64,000 nt of DNA from Fibrobacterota bacterium (GCA_023436145.1 JAEZKP010000035.1:1-64000); one strand, 5' to 3'; counted from the stretch's first letter, positions 1 through 9,676 are shown. Notes: generated from the sequence alone by a model not told the origin. A program made the numbers and translations.

Positions 1-258
1 GAGCTTGCAGCATCACTCACCATAACGCTTTGCCACATTTCGCCTGCGCCTAACAAGAGGGGATCGGCAGTTCTCCACCTTTTATTCCTTTCGGGGCTAC
101 GTGTCTGATTCAGGGCTATACCCTTCATCTCGTTAAACTCGTGTTGGTCAGATCGTCCTTATTTAAGGGACTCCCAAGCACTACGGAGTGATTCGGTTAA
201 ATCTTACTCCGGAAAACCTCCTTGTCTTCTTGAAACTGGCTCATTGCCAGGTCAACCT
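1..258 (-). ncRNA. Edge of a structured RNA-like segment, possibly 5' part of a group II intron
   Basis: This stretch is visibly richer in GC than the DNA after it and has no convincing ORF. Read on the minus strand it folds into short perfect hairpins: CTGGC-AATGA-GCCAG near 236-250, a GTCC/GGAC stem with an AAAT loop near 155-171, and a CGGAGT/ACTCCG pairing between about 184 and 212. That density of local stems suggests a structured RNA continuing beyond the left edge. A group II intron 5' domain is one possibility, but I cannot confirm the GUGYG start or a reverse transcriptase. Low confidence. Confidence 0.3.
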
Positions 259-698
259 TGTTTGGATTTTGAATAATTGGTAATTGGGATTTGTTTAGGA
301 TTTGGTGTTTGTGATTTGGAATTTATTTTCGTGCCCTACTTCTTATGCAATCTTATGTTTGTAAATTAATCGGACACTACTGAGTCTAATTCATTTTTTA
401 CAGATCCATTTGATTTTTGCCTGATCTCCTGTTGACCATACACTTATAAATACAGCAGATATTCCTACCCGGACAATTCCCCAACATGGCATTTTTAAAT
501 TGCCTTTTTCAGTCAACACCGATACAATTATTAAGCAGTAATTGTTTTCCAGATTGTTATTCAGTTCAGATTTGTTCAGGCAAAAGGCATTTTCGTCTTG
601 CTTCCATATATAGCTGTTGTTTCTATCTTAACTTTTTTTCTGGATACTACTGCCAGAATTGTAAGAGGGCTTTACACATTCCTTAGAGAAGGTTCTGT
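259..698. other. Non-coding AT-rich stretch
   Basis: No gene is supported here. Positions about 265-330 are simple-sequence-like, with GATTTG, TTTAGG and AATTGG words repeated, resembling the low-complexity stretch near 49.9 kb. A 66-codon ORF at 486-686 has no ribosome binding site and a composition unlike a protein, so it is not called. The rest is presumably the promoter region of the phosphatase gene starting at 699. Confidence 0.5.
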
Positions 699-2897
699 AT
701 GTCTGATAACAAAGGTGATTTATTGGGAGAGATATGTTCAGAGATGTCTAAGTTTAAGTTAGAGCTTCCATCGACTCAGCTCAAAGCGCTATATTTTGAC
801 CATCTTCTTCAAAATTTTCCACACAATCTCTATTTTAAAGATATTCAATCCCGTTTCACCATGGTGAACTCTGCCTGGATGAAGCGACATAACATTACTG
901 ACCTCAGAAGTGTTATCGGTAAAACTGACTTTGATTTTTTCCCGGAATCATTTGCCCAGACATTTTACAAGGATGAACAACGGATAATCACCAGTGGGAA
1001 GCCGTTAGTGGGAAAGGTTGAAAAAATCGAAATTGAAGGAAGTCCCACTCGCTGGGTGACGGTCTCCAAGTTCCCAGTCATAGATCCACAGAGCAAAACT
1101 GCAATTGGTACATTTGGCATAAGCCATGATATTTCTGCATTGACCGAGGCAGAGGCTACTCTGGCACATGAGCGGGATATGCTCCATCTACTACTGGATC
1201 ATTCCCACGATGCTATTTATTTCAAGGATCTTCAAAGCCGCTACACCAGAATCAGTCGAGCGCACCCGGCATTAAAATTTGTAGAAACTCCTGAGGATGC
1301 GATAGGAAAAACCGATTTTGATTTTTTTCCTGTAGAACATGCCCAGTCGGCATTTAATGATGAAATGCGTATTATTGAAACAGGAAAACCTATTCTTGGA
1401 AAAATCGAAAGGGAAACTGCTGCAGGGATGCCCGAAAAATGGGTTTTCACTTCCAAGCTCCCCATTTTCGATGAGAAAGGTACCTTAACAGGAACATTTG
1501 GAATATCGCGGGATATCACTGAGATAAAAAAGTATGAAAATGAGCTTCAAAAAGCAAAATGTGGACTCGAGGAAAGGGTACGCCTGCGTACATCAGATCT
1601 TCAGAAAGCAAATGCGAATCTGAAAAGACGGATTTCACAACTGGATTTCATTACTACAGCATCTTTTCAGATGGCACAGTGTAATGATATCGAGACACTG
1701 GCAAAAGTGATTCTCAAATCATTTTCATCGATTCTTGGAGATTCGGTTGCATCACTTTGCATAACCGGTAACAATAAGTTTGAGTGCAAGGGAATAACCG
1801 GTTCTCTTTCAACAGAAAAGCTACAATTATTATTCAAAGAGACAATAAAAGTATTTTCCACTCACACCCATAAAGATCCAGTGATAATTAGAAACTGGAG
1901 CGAAAGAATTGATGAGCACAGTCCCTTGAACGAAATGCGTCATTTTTCCTATTACATAGGAATTCCGCTTCTGGCGGATAACCGTCTAGTTGGGATCTTA
2001 CAGCTTTTTGCCGGAAAAGGAACTAACCGGCGGTTTCAGGAGGAAAAAAACGTTATTCTTACCCTTGCCTCACAATCCGCAGTCAGCCTCAGTAATGCCA
2101 TTTTTCAAAAAGAGCTTAATGAAAAAGCACAGCTAAAAGGAGAGCTTGAAGCAGCACGCAGCATTCAGCAGCGGCTAACTCCAAACCATAAACCGCCAAT
2201 ACCGGGTATAGATCTCAAAGGTATGTATTCACCGGCGTATGAAGTGGGCGGTGATTATCTTGATTATTTTCAAAACGATCTGGGGTACTGGATTGTAGTT
2301 ATTGCGGATGTATGCGGGAAGGGAATTCCTGCAGCAATGTTAATGACATTACTGCGCAGTTCATTCAGAAATGAAGCCCGCACCGAGACTTCTGCAAAGG
2401 ATTTGCTATGCTCTGTAAACGATACCATGAGAGTGAATCTGGATGAGCGGTTATTTGCCACTGCGATCTGCCTGATCATAAATCCCGAAGGCACAAGCAT
2501 GTCATATGCACAGGCTGGTCATCCCCGCCTCATCCGTATTAGCAGTAAAGATAACAGAGTTCAGACCATTCAATCCAACGGGATTGCTCTGGGGATTCTT
2601 TCGGATAGAAATGCATTCTCAGAAATTCTGGATGATATTACTGTTCCATTAAATTACGGAGATCGCTTCTTCATATACACTGATGGGCTTAGCGAAGCAT
2701 TCAACCCCAGTAAAGCCACATATGGCATCAGCAGATTGATAAAGCTGTTGGAAAGTGACATTGGAGATACTCCGGAAGAGATTTCCCGAAACATTATCAG
2801 AGATATCAAAGCTTTTACACAGGATGCTCCATACCATGACGATCTGACCTTTGTGGTAATGTGTGTGGGGAAGAATTGCCAGGGTTCCGGCACATAA
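699..2897 (+). CDS. PAS-PAS-GAF PP2C-type (SpoIIE/RsbU) sensor phosphatase
   Basis: A 732-residue soluble protein. Two PAS domains (about 35-150 and 165-280) are near duplicates: both carry YFKD-QSR, IGKTDFDFFP and GKP--GK blocks and end in GTFGIS-DI. A short coiled coil (280-310) and a GAF domain (about 320-475) follow, then a PP2C-like SpoIIE phosphatase domain (about 490-725) with the metal-binding blocks GGDYLDYF, ADVCGKGIPAAM, GDRFFIYTDGL and DDLTF. RsbU-type enzymes dephosphorylate anti-sigma antagonist proteins in partner-switching cascades. No STAS or anti-sigma kinase gene lies nearby, so the target is unknown. No transmembrane segment is visible, so sensing is probably cytoplasmic. 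It ends at a strong bidirectional terminator shared with the converging sugar porter. Confidence 0.9.
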   Translation: MSDNKGDLLGEICSEMSKFKLELPSTQLKALYFDHLLQNFPHNLYFKDIQSRFTMVNSAWMKRHNITDLRSVIGKTDFDFFPESFAQTFYKDEQRIITSGKPLVGKVEKIEIEGSPTRWVTVSKFPVIDPQSKTAIGTFGISHDISALTEAEATLAHERDMLHLLLDHSHDAIYFKDLQSRYTRISRAHPALKFVETPEDAIGKTDFDFFPVEHAQSAFNDEMRIIETGKPILGKIERETAAGMPEKWVFTSKLPIFDEKGTLTGTFGISRDITEIKKYENELQKAKCGLEERVRLRTSDLQKANANLKRRISQLDFITTASFQMAQCNDIETLAKVILKSFSSILGDSVASLCITGNNKFECKGITGSLSTEKLQLLFKETIKVFSTHTHKDPVIIRNWSERIDEHSPLNEMRHFSYYIGIPLLADNRLVGILQLFAGKGTNRRFQEEKNVILTLASQSAVSLSNAIFQKELNEKAQLKGELEAARSIQQRLTPNHKPPIPGIDLKGMYSPAYEVGGDYLDYFQNDLGYWIVVIADVCGKGIPAAMLMTLLRSSFRNEARTETSAKDLLCSVNDTMRVNLDERLFATAICLIINPEGTSMSYAQAGHPRLIRISSKDNRVQTIQSNGIALGILSDRNAFSEILDDITVPLNYGDRFFIYTDGLSEAFNPSKATYGISRLIKLLESDIGDTPEEISRNIIRDIKAFTQDAPYHDDLTFVVMCVGKNCQGSGT

Positions 2898-2974
2898 GAT
2901 ATGGTTTGTCTGCAGACATCGCAAACTTTAACAAACGCATAATAAATCGAAGCGGAATTCAATAACTTCTCAAT

Positions 2975-3010
2975 AAAAAAGGGTCTGTATGAATACAGAC
3001 CCTTTTTTTT
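2975..3010. terminator. Bidirectional rho-independent terminator
   Basis: A perfect 9-bp stem GGGTCTGTA/TACAGACCC (2981-2989 and 2994-3002) with a TGAA loop is preceded by six A and followed by eight T. It can terminate the phosphatase gene on the plus strand and the sugar porter on the minus strand. Confidence 0.9.
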
Positions 3011-3032
3011 ATTTCAAACCGGAATGATGGCA

Positions 3033-4520
3033 TCAGCCGACCATTTTTTCCAGCTCGATACCTTTTGTCTCGTGTGCAAGTTTCCAGACAAAGAAGAAAG
3101 AGATTACTGCAAAAAGAGCATAAATACCGTAAGATGCACCCAGTCCGATACCGCTGAGCATAATGGGGAATGTCATAGTGATGGCGAAGTTGGATACCCA
3201 CTGAGACAGACCGCTAACTGCAAGAGCACTTCCGCGCATCTGATTGGGGAACATTTCACCAAGCATAACCCACATTACAGGTCCCCAGGAGAAATTAAAG
3301 AACATGACAAAGAGGTTACCGGCAACCAGTGCGATAGGACCACTTAAACCTGTCAATTGAAGGTTACCACCTGCGGTTTGCGCAGAGGTCAAAAAGACAA
3401 TTGACATGACTCCAAGGGTGATGGCCATACCCACAGAACCGATAAGAAGCATTGGTTTACGACCGATTTTGTCGATGGAGAAAGTGGCTATGAAACAGGC
3501 CAGAATACTGAGCGCACTGCTGATAACATTGATCAACAGAGAGTCTGCTTCCGTAAAACCGGCAGATTGCCAGAGAACTGCACCATAATAGAATATGATA
3601 TTGATACCAGTAAACTGCTGGAACGCTGCCAGTCCGATACCTAACCAGACTATGGGGCGGATTCCACCTTTGGGTCCGATAAGATCTTTCAAGCTTGGGC
3701 GATGGTCCTTGGCGATAGTTTCACTGATCTCTTTATATTTGGCTTCAGCACCATTTCCCATGAGTCTCCGGAGAACATCCATTGATTTTTCTTTTTTACC
3801 GGCAGCAACCAGGAAACGGGGACTCTCAGGTATAAAAAGCAGTGCAAAAAAGAACATAACATTAAAAATAAGTTCCACCCAGAACATCCAACGCCAGGCT
3901 TCAAACCCCATCAACCACTCTTTGGTTGATCCACCTGCTGCTAAGGCGATCGCGTAATTGGAAAGGAATGCAGCAAAAAGACCAGTGATAATTGCAATCT
4001 GCTGGATTGAGGAGAGCGTTCCACGCAATCTGGCTGGAGCTACTTCTGAAATGTATGCCGGAGCAAGCACTGATGCTGCACCAACAGAAAATCCTCCAAT
4101 AAGACGGTAGACAATAAACTCTATAGAGCCATGAGCAATACCAGAACCCCAGGCACTGACCGCAAAAAAGATAGCAGAAATAATGAGGATAAAACGGCGC
4201 CCGTATTTATCTGCCAGGCTACCTGCAATAAATGCACCAACTGCGCAACCAAGAAGCATTGAAGCCACATTGAATCCGGTCACCACACTATCAGACTTGA
4301 AAGCCAGTTTAAGACCATCTACTGTCCCGTTAATTACTCCGGAATCAAATCCGAATAAAAAACCTCCAACTGTGGCCACCAGTGTTATTAAAACGATAAA
4401 ACCGAAATTATGTGTATCTGGTGCTACCGCAGTTCCTTTTTGTTGTGAATCTGTAACTGGAGCACCCTTGGAAGGCTCTTCCATTACCACATTCCCACTT
4501 TTATAAGAAGAATCTGACAT
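3033..4520 (-). CDS. MFS sugar:proton symporter (sugar porter family)
   Basis: A 495-residue, 12-segment inner-membrane transporter of the sugar porter family (XylE/GalP/GLUT-like). Family signatures visible are GRRFILI after TM2-3, PESPRFLV at the end of TM6, QQFTGINIIFYYG in TM7, GRKPMLL between TM8 and TM9, and an ETKG motif at the C-terminus. It most likely imports a hexose or pentose with protons; the exact sugar cannot be read from the sequence. The N-terminal 35 residues are polar. I chose the ATG at 4520, since AGGAAAGGGG ends 10 bases upstream; a TTG two codons earlier is an alternative. It is monocistronic and converges on the phosphatase gene. Confidence 0.92.
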   Translation of the reverse strand: MSDSSYKSGNVVMEEPSKGAPVTDSQQKGTAVAPDTHNFGFIVLITLVATVGGFLFGFDSGVINGTVDGLKLAFKSDSVVTGFNVASMLLGCAVGAFIAGSLADKYGRRFILIISAIFFAVSAWGSGIAHGSIEFIVYRLIGGFSVGAASVLAPAYISEVAPARLRGTLSSIQQIAIITGLFAAFLSNYAIALAAGGSTKEWLMGFEAWRWMFWVELIFNVMFFFALLFIPESPRFLVAAGKKEKSMDVLRRLMGNGAEAKYKEISETIAKDHRPSLKDLIGPKGGIRPIVWLGIGLAAFQQFTGINIIFYYGAVLWQSAGFTEADSLLINVISSALSILACFIATFSIDKIGRKPMLLIGSVGMAITLGVMSIVFLTSAQTAGGNLQLTGLSGPIALVAGNLFVMFFNFSWGPVMWVMLGEMFPNQMRGSALAVSGLSQWVSNFAITMTFPIMLSGIGLGASYGIYALFAVISFFFVWKLAHETKGIELEKMVG

Positions 4521-4605
4521 AACCAAATTTCCCCTTTCCTGGAATATATTGATTGTTTTTATAGGTATTGAGACTTAGAATTTCTGCTAAGAGTCATAAA
4601 CGTTC

Positions 4606-4676
4606 ATTGTAATATATTAAAGATTACATTTTGGTCCAACTACTAAATGTAAGCCTCTATTTAGACCACAGGAATG
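4606..4676. promoter_or_regulatory. Possible operator: clustered TGTAAT boxes upstream of the sugar porter
   Basis: An inverted pair TGTAAT (4608-4613) and ATTACA (4623-4628) is followed by two more ATGTAA words near 4646 and 4671, about 90-155 bases upstream of the sugar-porter start. Repeated half-sites next to a catabolic transporter suggest a regulator binding region, but AT-rich DNA makes chance occurrence plausible. Confidence 0.2.
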
Positions 4677-5310
4677 TAATATAACTCTATTGATCGTTTT
4701 TGCTGATGAAAATATGATCTAATATTATAGATGGTGATATATTTTTATATCAAGATTTTAAGTAATTGCACTTTTTCTGTTCTGTGCTTTTTTATACTGC
4801 ACTCTTCACTTAGGATATCCTGGAACACTGATTCTTATAAATTGGACTATCCAGTAATAAGATCTTGGGATAACGGATTTCAAAAAGTGCAGCTAATATA
4901 CTATATTGTCCAACAACATAATCAATTCTTCATCATGGGCGTAAAAAGCAACAGAGTTTTCAAAATGCCAGAGTATAATAGAAAATTGGCTCCAGGTGTG
5001 TTTGATAACACCAGATTACAAGACATATTTTTTTCTGTCTGATACCTGCTGCAGAGACATAATACCCGCCAGATAATACGGATAAATAAAGAACCGCAAC
5101 TGTTTATTTTAAGTTGATTATTTCATGCAAATTATATAAAATGAGTAAATATTGCCAAACCCTGATCAGAACACAGGAATTTCCGGGTAGATTGCAGTGT
5201 TTGTATTAACCAGCGTTACAGTACACAGCAAAGAAACAGCGGCTACTCAGGCATTAATCGAATCAATTTCTAATCGGCAGAAATAAGAACAAATAAAAAC
5301 ATTATCTAAT

Positions 5311-5500
5311 CAGAACGATTGGGAAAGTAACAGCCAGATTAAGAATCTAATGTAGAAAAGAATTTTTGATTTTCTTTTTCTATACGATTGGATATTATTT
5401 ATAATTTACTCTGATTGTTTCTTTCTGATTATAATTTGTTTCCCGTTAGATATTTTCCTGTTGGTTACTAAGTCAGAGCTGAGTAGATACGAAATTTGAT
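5311..5500. repeat. Diverged intergenic repeat, copy 1
   Basis: Roughly 190 bases align by eye with 62686-62880. Shared landmarks in the same order are AATCAGAA-C-ATTGG-AAAGTAA, TTTTCTAT, a GATTGTTT block, CTGATTA, TTGTTT-CCC and a closing GAGCTG. Each copy also carries partly inverted AATCAG/CTGATT words. Both copies are non-coding, so this is a family of intergenic elements of unknown origin. Confidence 0.45.
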
Positions 5501-5556
5501 TCACAGATATTCAGTAGCTGTTGATTTGTATTAAACTGCGAAAGTGAAGGTATCTT

Positions 5557-7671
5557 ATGATCCAGGGGTCCTCCCTTTTCTGGGGGCTTTTCGATAACTT
5601 GGCAATTTTTATTGTTTTGGTTGCGGCTTACAGTTATTTGCATGGTGTTTTTACTTTTCGCCGGCCACTTCTTCGCCAGATTACTTTAGGCCTGGTTTTT
5701 GGAACAGCTGCAATTATTTGTATGCAGGTGAAAATTCCAGTTTACGAAGGTGTTGTTGTCGATCAACGTAATGCAGTTGTCATTCTTAGCGGAACATTTG
5801 GAGGACCGTTAGCCAGTCTTATAAGCGCAATATTCGCTGGGACCTATCGGATTTACCTGGGAGGCTCCGGTGTGTTTGGAGGTTGTCTTGGGATTAGTCT
5901 TTCTGCAATTGCCGGAATTGTCTGTTATTATAAGCGCAATAAAATAAATACTGTCAAAAAAGCAGCTCTCGCATCTCTTATAGCTACCATTTTTATTTTA
6001 CCGGGTTTTCTTGTCATTAACGATATCCATACCGGGTTTAATTTAGTCCAGAAAATGGCTGTTCCATATGGGTCAGCTATTTTTTTAGGGGTATTTTTAA
6101 CCGGATTACTTATTTCTATGGAGGAGCATAGATACAAGATAAAAAGTGAGCTACAGGCATCTGAAAAGCGATATCGTGAACTGTTTGAAAATTTTATCGA
6201 TGTTGGATTACGTACCGACAGTAATGGAAAAATCATTATAATAACACCATCGTGCGAAAAAATGCTCGGTTACAATCCAGATGAACTGATAGGGCATGAT
6301 TTCAGTGATTTCTGCAGGTTTTCCAATCCCAATGATTCTTTTTTGTCTATTATGACCAAATCAGATCCCGTTTACAACTTTGAAGTAGAATTAATTAAAA
6401 AAGACGGGACAAGTACCTGGGTTTCCATCGACGCAAGAAAGTGTCCCGAAAAAAACGATACCTCTTCAGACATCGAAGCCATTGTACGGGATATCTCTCA
6501 GATACGAAAAGCACTCGATGAAAAAAATCAGCTTCAGGAAAAAATCAGACATATTCAGAAAATGGAATCGATCGGAACACTGGCAGGAGGAATCGCCCAT
6601 GATTTTAACAATACACTGGCTGGAATAATCGGTGGAGCAGAACTTTTACGGGATTATGATATCACCGACCAGCAACGACGTCAGTATGTTGATCTTATTC
6701 TCACCGCTGCTGAAAAAGCAAGCGATCTGACAAGAAAACTCCTTACCTTTTCGCGTAAAGGGACAGCAGTAATAAAACCGGTGGATATACTCCCTATTTT
6801 GAGTGATACTGTATCAATACTGCAACATACCTTAAACAAAAACATCTCCATAAGCGGAGATTTCCGCGTCAAGTCAGCCTGGATACAAGGTGATGGTGCC
6901 TTATTACAGAATATATTTCTTAACCTGGGGATAAATGCAGGTCATGCCATGCCCGATGGAGGTAAACTTATTTTTTCCCTGGAAATAGTTGAATTGAACA
7001 GCCGGTATTGTGAGCTGTCCACTTTTGATATCTCACCAGGTACATTCATTGAAGTAACAGTCAGTGATACTGGATACGGTATGACACCGGAAGTGATGTC
7101 CAGGATTTTTGAGCCGTTTTTCACCACAAAAGAGTCGGCTCAGGGAACAGGACTGGGACTTTCGGCAGTCTATGGCGCTGTTCAGGATCATCATGGAGCA
7201 ATCACCGTTTATTCTGAGGTTAATAAAGGCACAGTCTTTCATGTGTATTTGCCACTATCCGGCAACCATGTGGAGCAGCTCGCGTCAGAACCTCAGGTAC
7301 CTTTAGGCAGTGGTACGATACTTCTTGTTGATGACGAAGAACTGGTACAAGCGACCGCAGCCACACTCCTTTCCAAATTGGGTTATGAAGTCATTTTAGC
7401 TGAGAACGGCAAAAAGGGTTTAGAAGTTTACAAGGAGCATCAAAAAGAGATCCGCCTGGTGATTCTGGATATGATTATGCCGGTCATGGGAGGAAAAGAA
7501 GTTTTCATGAACATTCATGCCATTGATCCATCTCTGCCAATAATCATCTCTTCTGGATTTTCCAGGGAAGAGGACCAGGAAATGTTGCGTCAGTTGGGAG
7601 TGTCGGCTTTTCTGCGTAAACCCTTCCACAGAGTTGAGCTTGCTGAGATGATTTCTAAGCTGCTCTCCTGA
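5557..7671 (+). CDS. Hybrid sensor histidine kinase with LytS-type 5TM sensor, PAS and receiver domain
   Basis: A 704-residue membrane kinase. The N-terminus (about 10-190) has five or six hydrophobic helices with glycine-rich links (GGPLASL, YRIYLGG), typical of the 5TMR-LYT sensor module. A PAS domain (about 205-318) follows, then HisKA with the phosphoacceptor H348 in GGIAHDFNN, and an ATPase domain (about 440-555) with N-box NLGINAGHAM, DTGYGM, F-box EPFFTT and GTGLGLS. The C-terminal receiver (about 583-704) carries DD at the acidic pocket, phosphoacceptor D638 and K688. The start follows AAGG six bases upstream. No response regulator with an output domain is adjacent, so the phosphoryl group probably passes to a remote Hpt protein or regulator. 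The ligand is unknown. Confidence 0.93.
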   Translation: MIQGSSLFWGLFDNLAIFIVLVAAYSYLHGVFTFRRPLLRQITLGLVFGTAAIICMQVKIPVYEGVVVDQRNAVVILSGTFGGPLASLISAIFAGTYRIYLGGSGVFGGCLGISLSAIAGIVCYYKRNKINTVKKAALASLIATIFILPGFLVINDIHTGFNLVQKMAVPYGSAIFLGVFLTGLLISMEEHRYKIKSELQASEKRYRELFENFIDVGLRTDSNGKIIIITPSCEKMLGYNPDELIGHDFSDFCRFSNPNDSFLSIMTKSDPVYNFEVELIKKDGTSTWVSIDARKCPEKNDTSSDIEAIVRDISQIRKALDEKNQLQEKIRHIQKMESIGTLAGGIAHDFNNTLAGIIGGAELLRDYDITDQQRRQYVDLILTAAEKASDLTRKLLTFSRKGTAVIKPVDILPILSDTVSILQHTLNKNISISGDFRVKSAWIQGDGALLQNIFLNLGINAGHAMPDGGKLIFSLEIVELNSRYCELSTFDISPGTFIEVTVSDTGYGMTPEVMSRIFEPFFTTKESAQGTGLGLSAVYGAVQDHHGAITVYSEVNKGTVFHVYLPLSGNHVEQLASEPQVPLGSGTILLVDDEELVQATAATLLSKLGYEVILAENGKKGLEVYKEHQKEIRLVILDMIMPVMGGKEVFMNIHAIDPSLPIIISSGFSREEDQEMLRQLGVSAFLRKPFHRVELAEMISKLLS

Positions 7672-7814
7672 TATTTACAGATATTTTTTCTGTAAGCCAA
7701 GTCAGTTATTTTGAGTCATCAGACATCTGCAACTTTTATATTAGCTGTTTTAACTGTACACCAGTAATTTCTGGATAACTGTATTTTTATACCAACTGAC
7801 AGACCAGGAACAAA

Positions 7815-8285
7815 ATGAAAATAATGTTGCGGGAATATCAGAATAAGGATGCCTCTGATGTTAAGCAGGTCTTTGCAGAGTTTGTTGAATATCACAATCA
7901 GCTTGATAACTGCTTTGGTAAAATAAGCAGCCACTGTGAAATGTTTGTTGAATACATTGAAAAGGGAATCACCGAAGATGATTTCCATGTTACTATTGCA
8001 CTGGCTGATAGTAAAATCACAGGCTATTGTATCTCTAAAATTGAGCAGAAACCACCGGTTTACCCTACCCCATCCTTCGGTTATATTGATAATATTGCAA
8101 TTTCAGGTAAATTTCAGAAAATGGGTATTGGTACAATGTTATTTTTGGATGCTCTTGAATGGTTTAAGAGCCAGGAGATCCATAGAATTGAATGCTTTGC
8201 TGCAATAAAGAACGTGAAATCGACTTCTTTCTGGCGAAAAATGGGTTTTGAGGTGTATATGGAGCAGATGTATCTGAACATTTGA
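7815..8285 (+). CDS. GNAT family N-acetyltransferase
   Basis: A 156-residue single-domain GNAT protein. The acetyl-CoA binding motif A region reads IDNIAISGKFQKMGIGTML (Q/R-x-x-G-x-G/A type), followed by an amphipathic helix and the typical C-terminal N-V-K-S-T-S-FWRKMGF segment. The substrate cannot be inferred; such small stand-alone GNATs acetylate amines, amino groups of peptides or small metabolites. AGGAA lies 4 bases before the ATG, supporting the start. It is probably monocistronic. Confidence 0.85.
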   Translation: MKIMLREYQNKDASDVKQVFAEFVEYHNQLDNCFGKISSHCEMFVEYIEKGITEDDFHVTIALADSKITGYCISKIEQKPPVYPTPSFGYIDNIAISGKFQKMGIGTMLFLDALEWFKSQEIHRIECFAAIKNVKSTSFWRKMGFEVYMEQMYLNI

Positions 8286-8590
8286 CAGAAGATGCTTTCA
8301 TAATATCAGCTTTCTTAAAGCAGAAACCCTTTATTTTACACAGCCTGACAATAATTCAAACCGAAAAATATCCAGATCCTGAAGAAATAAGGTACAAATT
8401 CAAAAGGGTGAGAATAAGAATTATTATATTTAGAAACAGAAAAACAGGTAAGAATAGGCAACTACCCTGTTTTTCCTGGAGTTGAAACAGGATGGTTAGT
8501 CCGTTGGGATATCCTGACATCATAACAGAACTATGGCAGTAACTTACCTTTTATAAAACCGCCCGCGTTAAAAAACAGAGGAGCATGTAG
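8286..8590. other. Intergenic region without a gene
   Basis: No gene is supported. A 67-codon ORF (8282-8485) overlaps the GNAT stop and has no Shine-Dalgarno sequence. A weak hairpin at 8441-8474 is noted separately. GAGGAG at about 8577-8582 is the ribosome binding site of trpS. Confidence 0.5.
8441..8474 (+). terminator. Weak terminator-like hairpin downstream of the GNAT gene
   Basis: AAAACAGGTA (8441-8450) can pair with TACCCTGTTTT with one bulge across a 12-base loop, followed by T residues. It has moderate stability and lies about 155 bases after the GNAT stop. Confidence 0.4.
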
Positions 8591-9676
8591 ATGAGTGATA
8601 CAGATAGAATCGATTATGGGACGTTCTCTGCTACTGTTGAGCGTAGCAGAAAACTTGAAGAAGATCTGGTTAATAATCCGGATAAATATCGTGTTCTTAC
8701 AGGTGATCGTCCCACCGGAAGACTTCATATAGGTCATCTTTTCGGTTCTATTCAAAACCGTGTCCGGCTGATTAAGCTTGGTGTTCAAACATTTATAGTT
8801 ATCGCTGACTACCAGGTCCTTACAGACCGGGATACTTTTGACTCCATAGCTGAGAATGTCAAGCAACTCACCATTGATTATTTATCTGCAGGTATCGATG
8901 TTGAGGGAGGGAAGACTTTTATTTTCCCACACAGTCATGTTCCTGAGCTGAATCAACTGCTGTTGCCTTTTCTGACATTAGTTACCAATGCAGAACTGGA
9001 CCGCAATCCCACAGTCAAGGAAGAGATTCTGGCATCGGGACAAAAGAGAATCAATGCAGGGATGTATACATATCCGGTTCATCAGGCAGCAGACATATTG
9101 TTCTGTAAGGGTAATGTGGTGCCGGTGGGAAAAGATCAGCTTCCGCATCTTGAACTCACAAGAGTTATAGCACGCAGGTTTAACGACCGGTTTGCGCAGA
9201 AAAAGCCGGTTTTTCCTGAACCCCAACCTCTTCTAAGTAAGGCACCGCTCATTTTAGGCCTTGACGGTTCACAAAAAATGAGTAAAAGCAGAAATAATGC
9301 TATTTTGTTAAGTGCTACAGAAGATGAGACTGTGAAACTTATAAAAAAGGCCAAAACCGATTCAGAGCGATTTATAACATTCGATCCCGTAAACCGTCCC
9401 GAAGTATCAAATCTGCTTCTGCTTATCTCTCTTTGCACAGGAGAGACTCCGGAAAAAATTGCATCAGAAATCGGTGATGGAGGAGCAGGGCAGCTGAAAA
9501 AAGTTCTTTCAGAATCGCTCAACGAATATCTCAGACCATTGCGCAAAAAACGGGCTGAACTGGAAACGAACATCGAATATATTCGACAGGTATTGAAAAA
9601 TGGTATTGAAAAAGCAAGACAAGTTGCCTCTGAAACACTGGAAGAGGTAAGAGAAGTAATGAACATGAATATTTAA
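8591..9676 (+). CDS. trpS: Tryptophanyl-tRNA synthetase
   Basis: A 361-residue class I synthetase that charges tRNA-Trp with tryptophan. The HIGH signature is in GRLHIGHL (H46-H49) after the Rossmann start VLTGDRPTG. The KMSKS loop is GSQKMSKS near residue 230. GMYTYPVHQAADIL and VGKDQLPHLELTR are conserved TrpRS active-site blocks. Length is slightly above the usual 330-340 because of an N-terminal extension of about 30 residues. The start is set by GAGGAG upstream. The gene is well separated from the methyltransferase that follows on the same strand (42 bases), so co-transcription is possible but not functionally implied. Confidence 0.96.
   Translation: MSDTDRIDYGTFSATVERSRKLEEDLVNNPDKYRVLTGDRPTGRLHIGHLFGSIQNRVRLIKLGVQTFIVIADYQVLTDRDTFDSIAENVKQLTIDYLSAGIDVEGGKTFIFPHSHVPELNQLLLPFLTLVTNAELDRNPTVKEEILASGQKRINAGMYTYPVHQAADILFCKGNVVPVGKDQLPHLELTRVIARRFNDRFAQKKPVFPEPQPLLSKAPLILGLDGSQKMSKSRNNAILLSATEDETVKLIKKAKTDSERFITFDPVNRPEVSNLLLLISLCTGETPEKIASEIGDGGAGQLKKVLSESLNEYLRPLRKKRAELETNIEYIRQVLKNGIEKARQVASETLEEVREVMNMNI

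Larger units (their letters stand above)
4521..5556. other. 1-kb intergenic region, two divergent promoters and a repeat
   Basis: This separates the divergently transcribed sugar porter and hybrid kinase. A 103-codon plus-strand ORF at 4731-5042 lacks a ribosome binding site and has low-complexity composition, so I do not call it. TGTAAT/ATTACA boxes cluster at about 4606-4675 on the sugar-porter side. The right part (5311-5500) is one copy of a diverged intergenic repeat that recurs near 62.7 kb. Confidence 0.5.

Noticed and set aside
4731..5042. 103-codon plus-strand ORF in the sugar porter/kinase gap
   Set aside because: No ribosome binding site, composition like AT-rich non-coding DNA, and no recognisable pattern.
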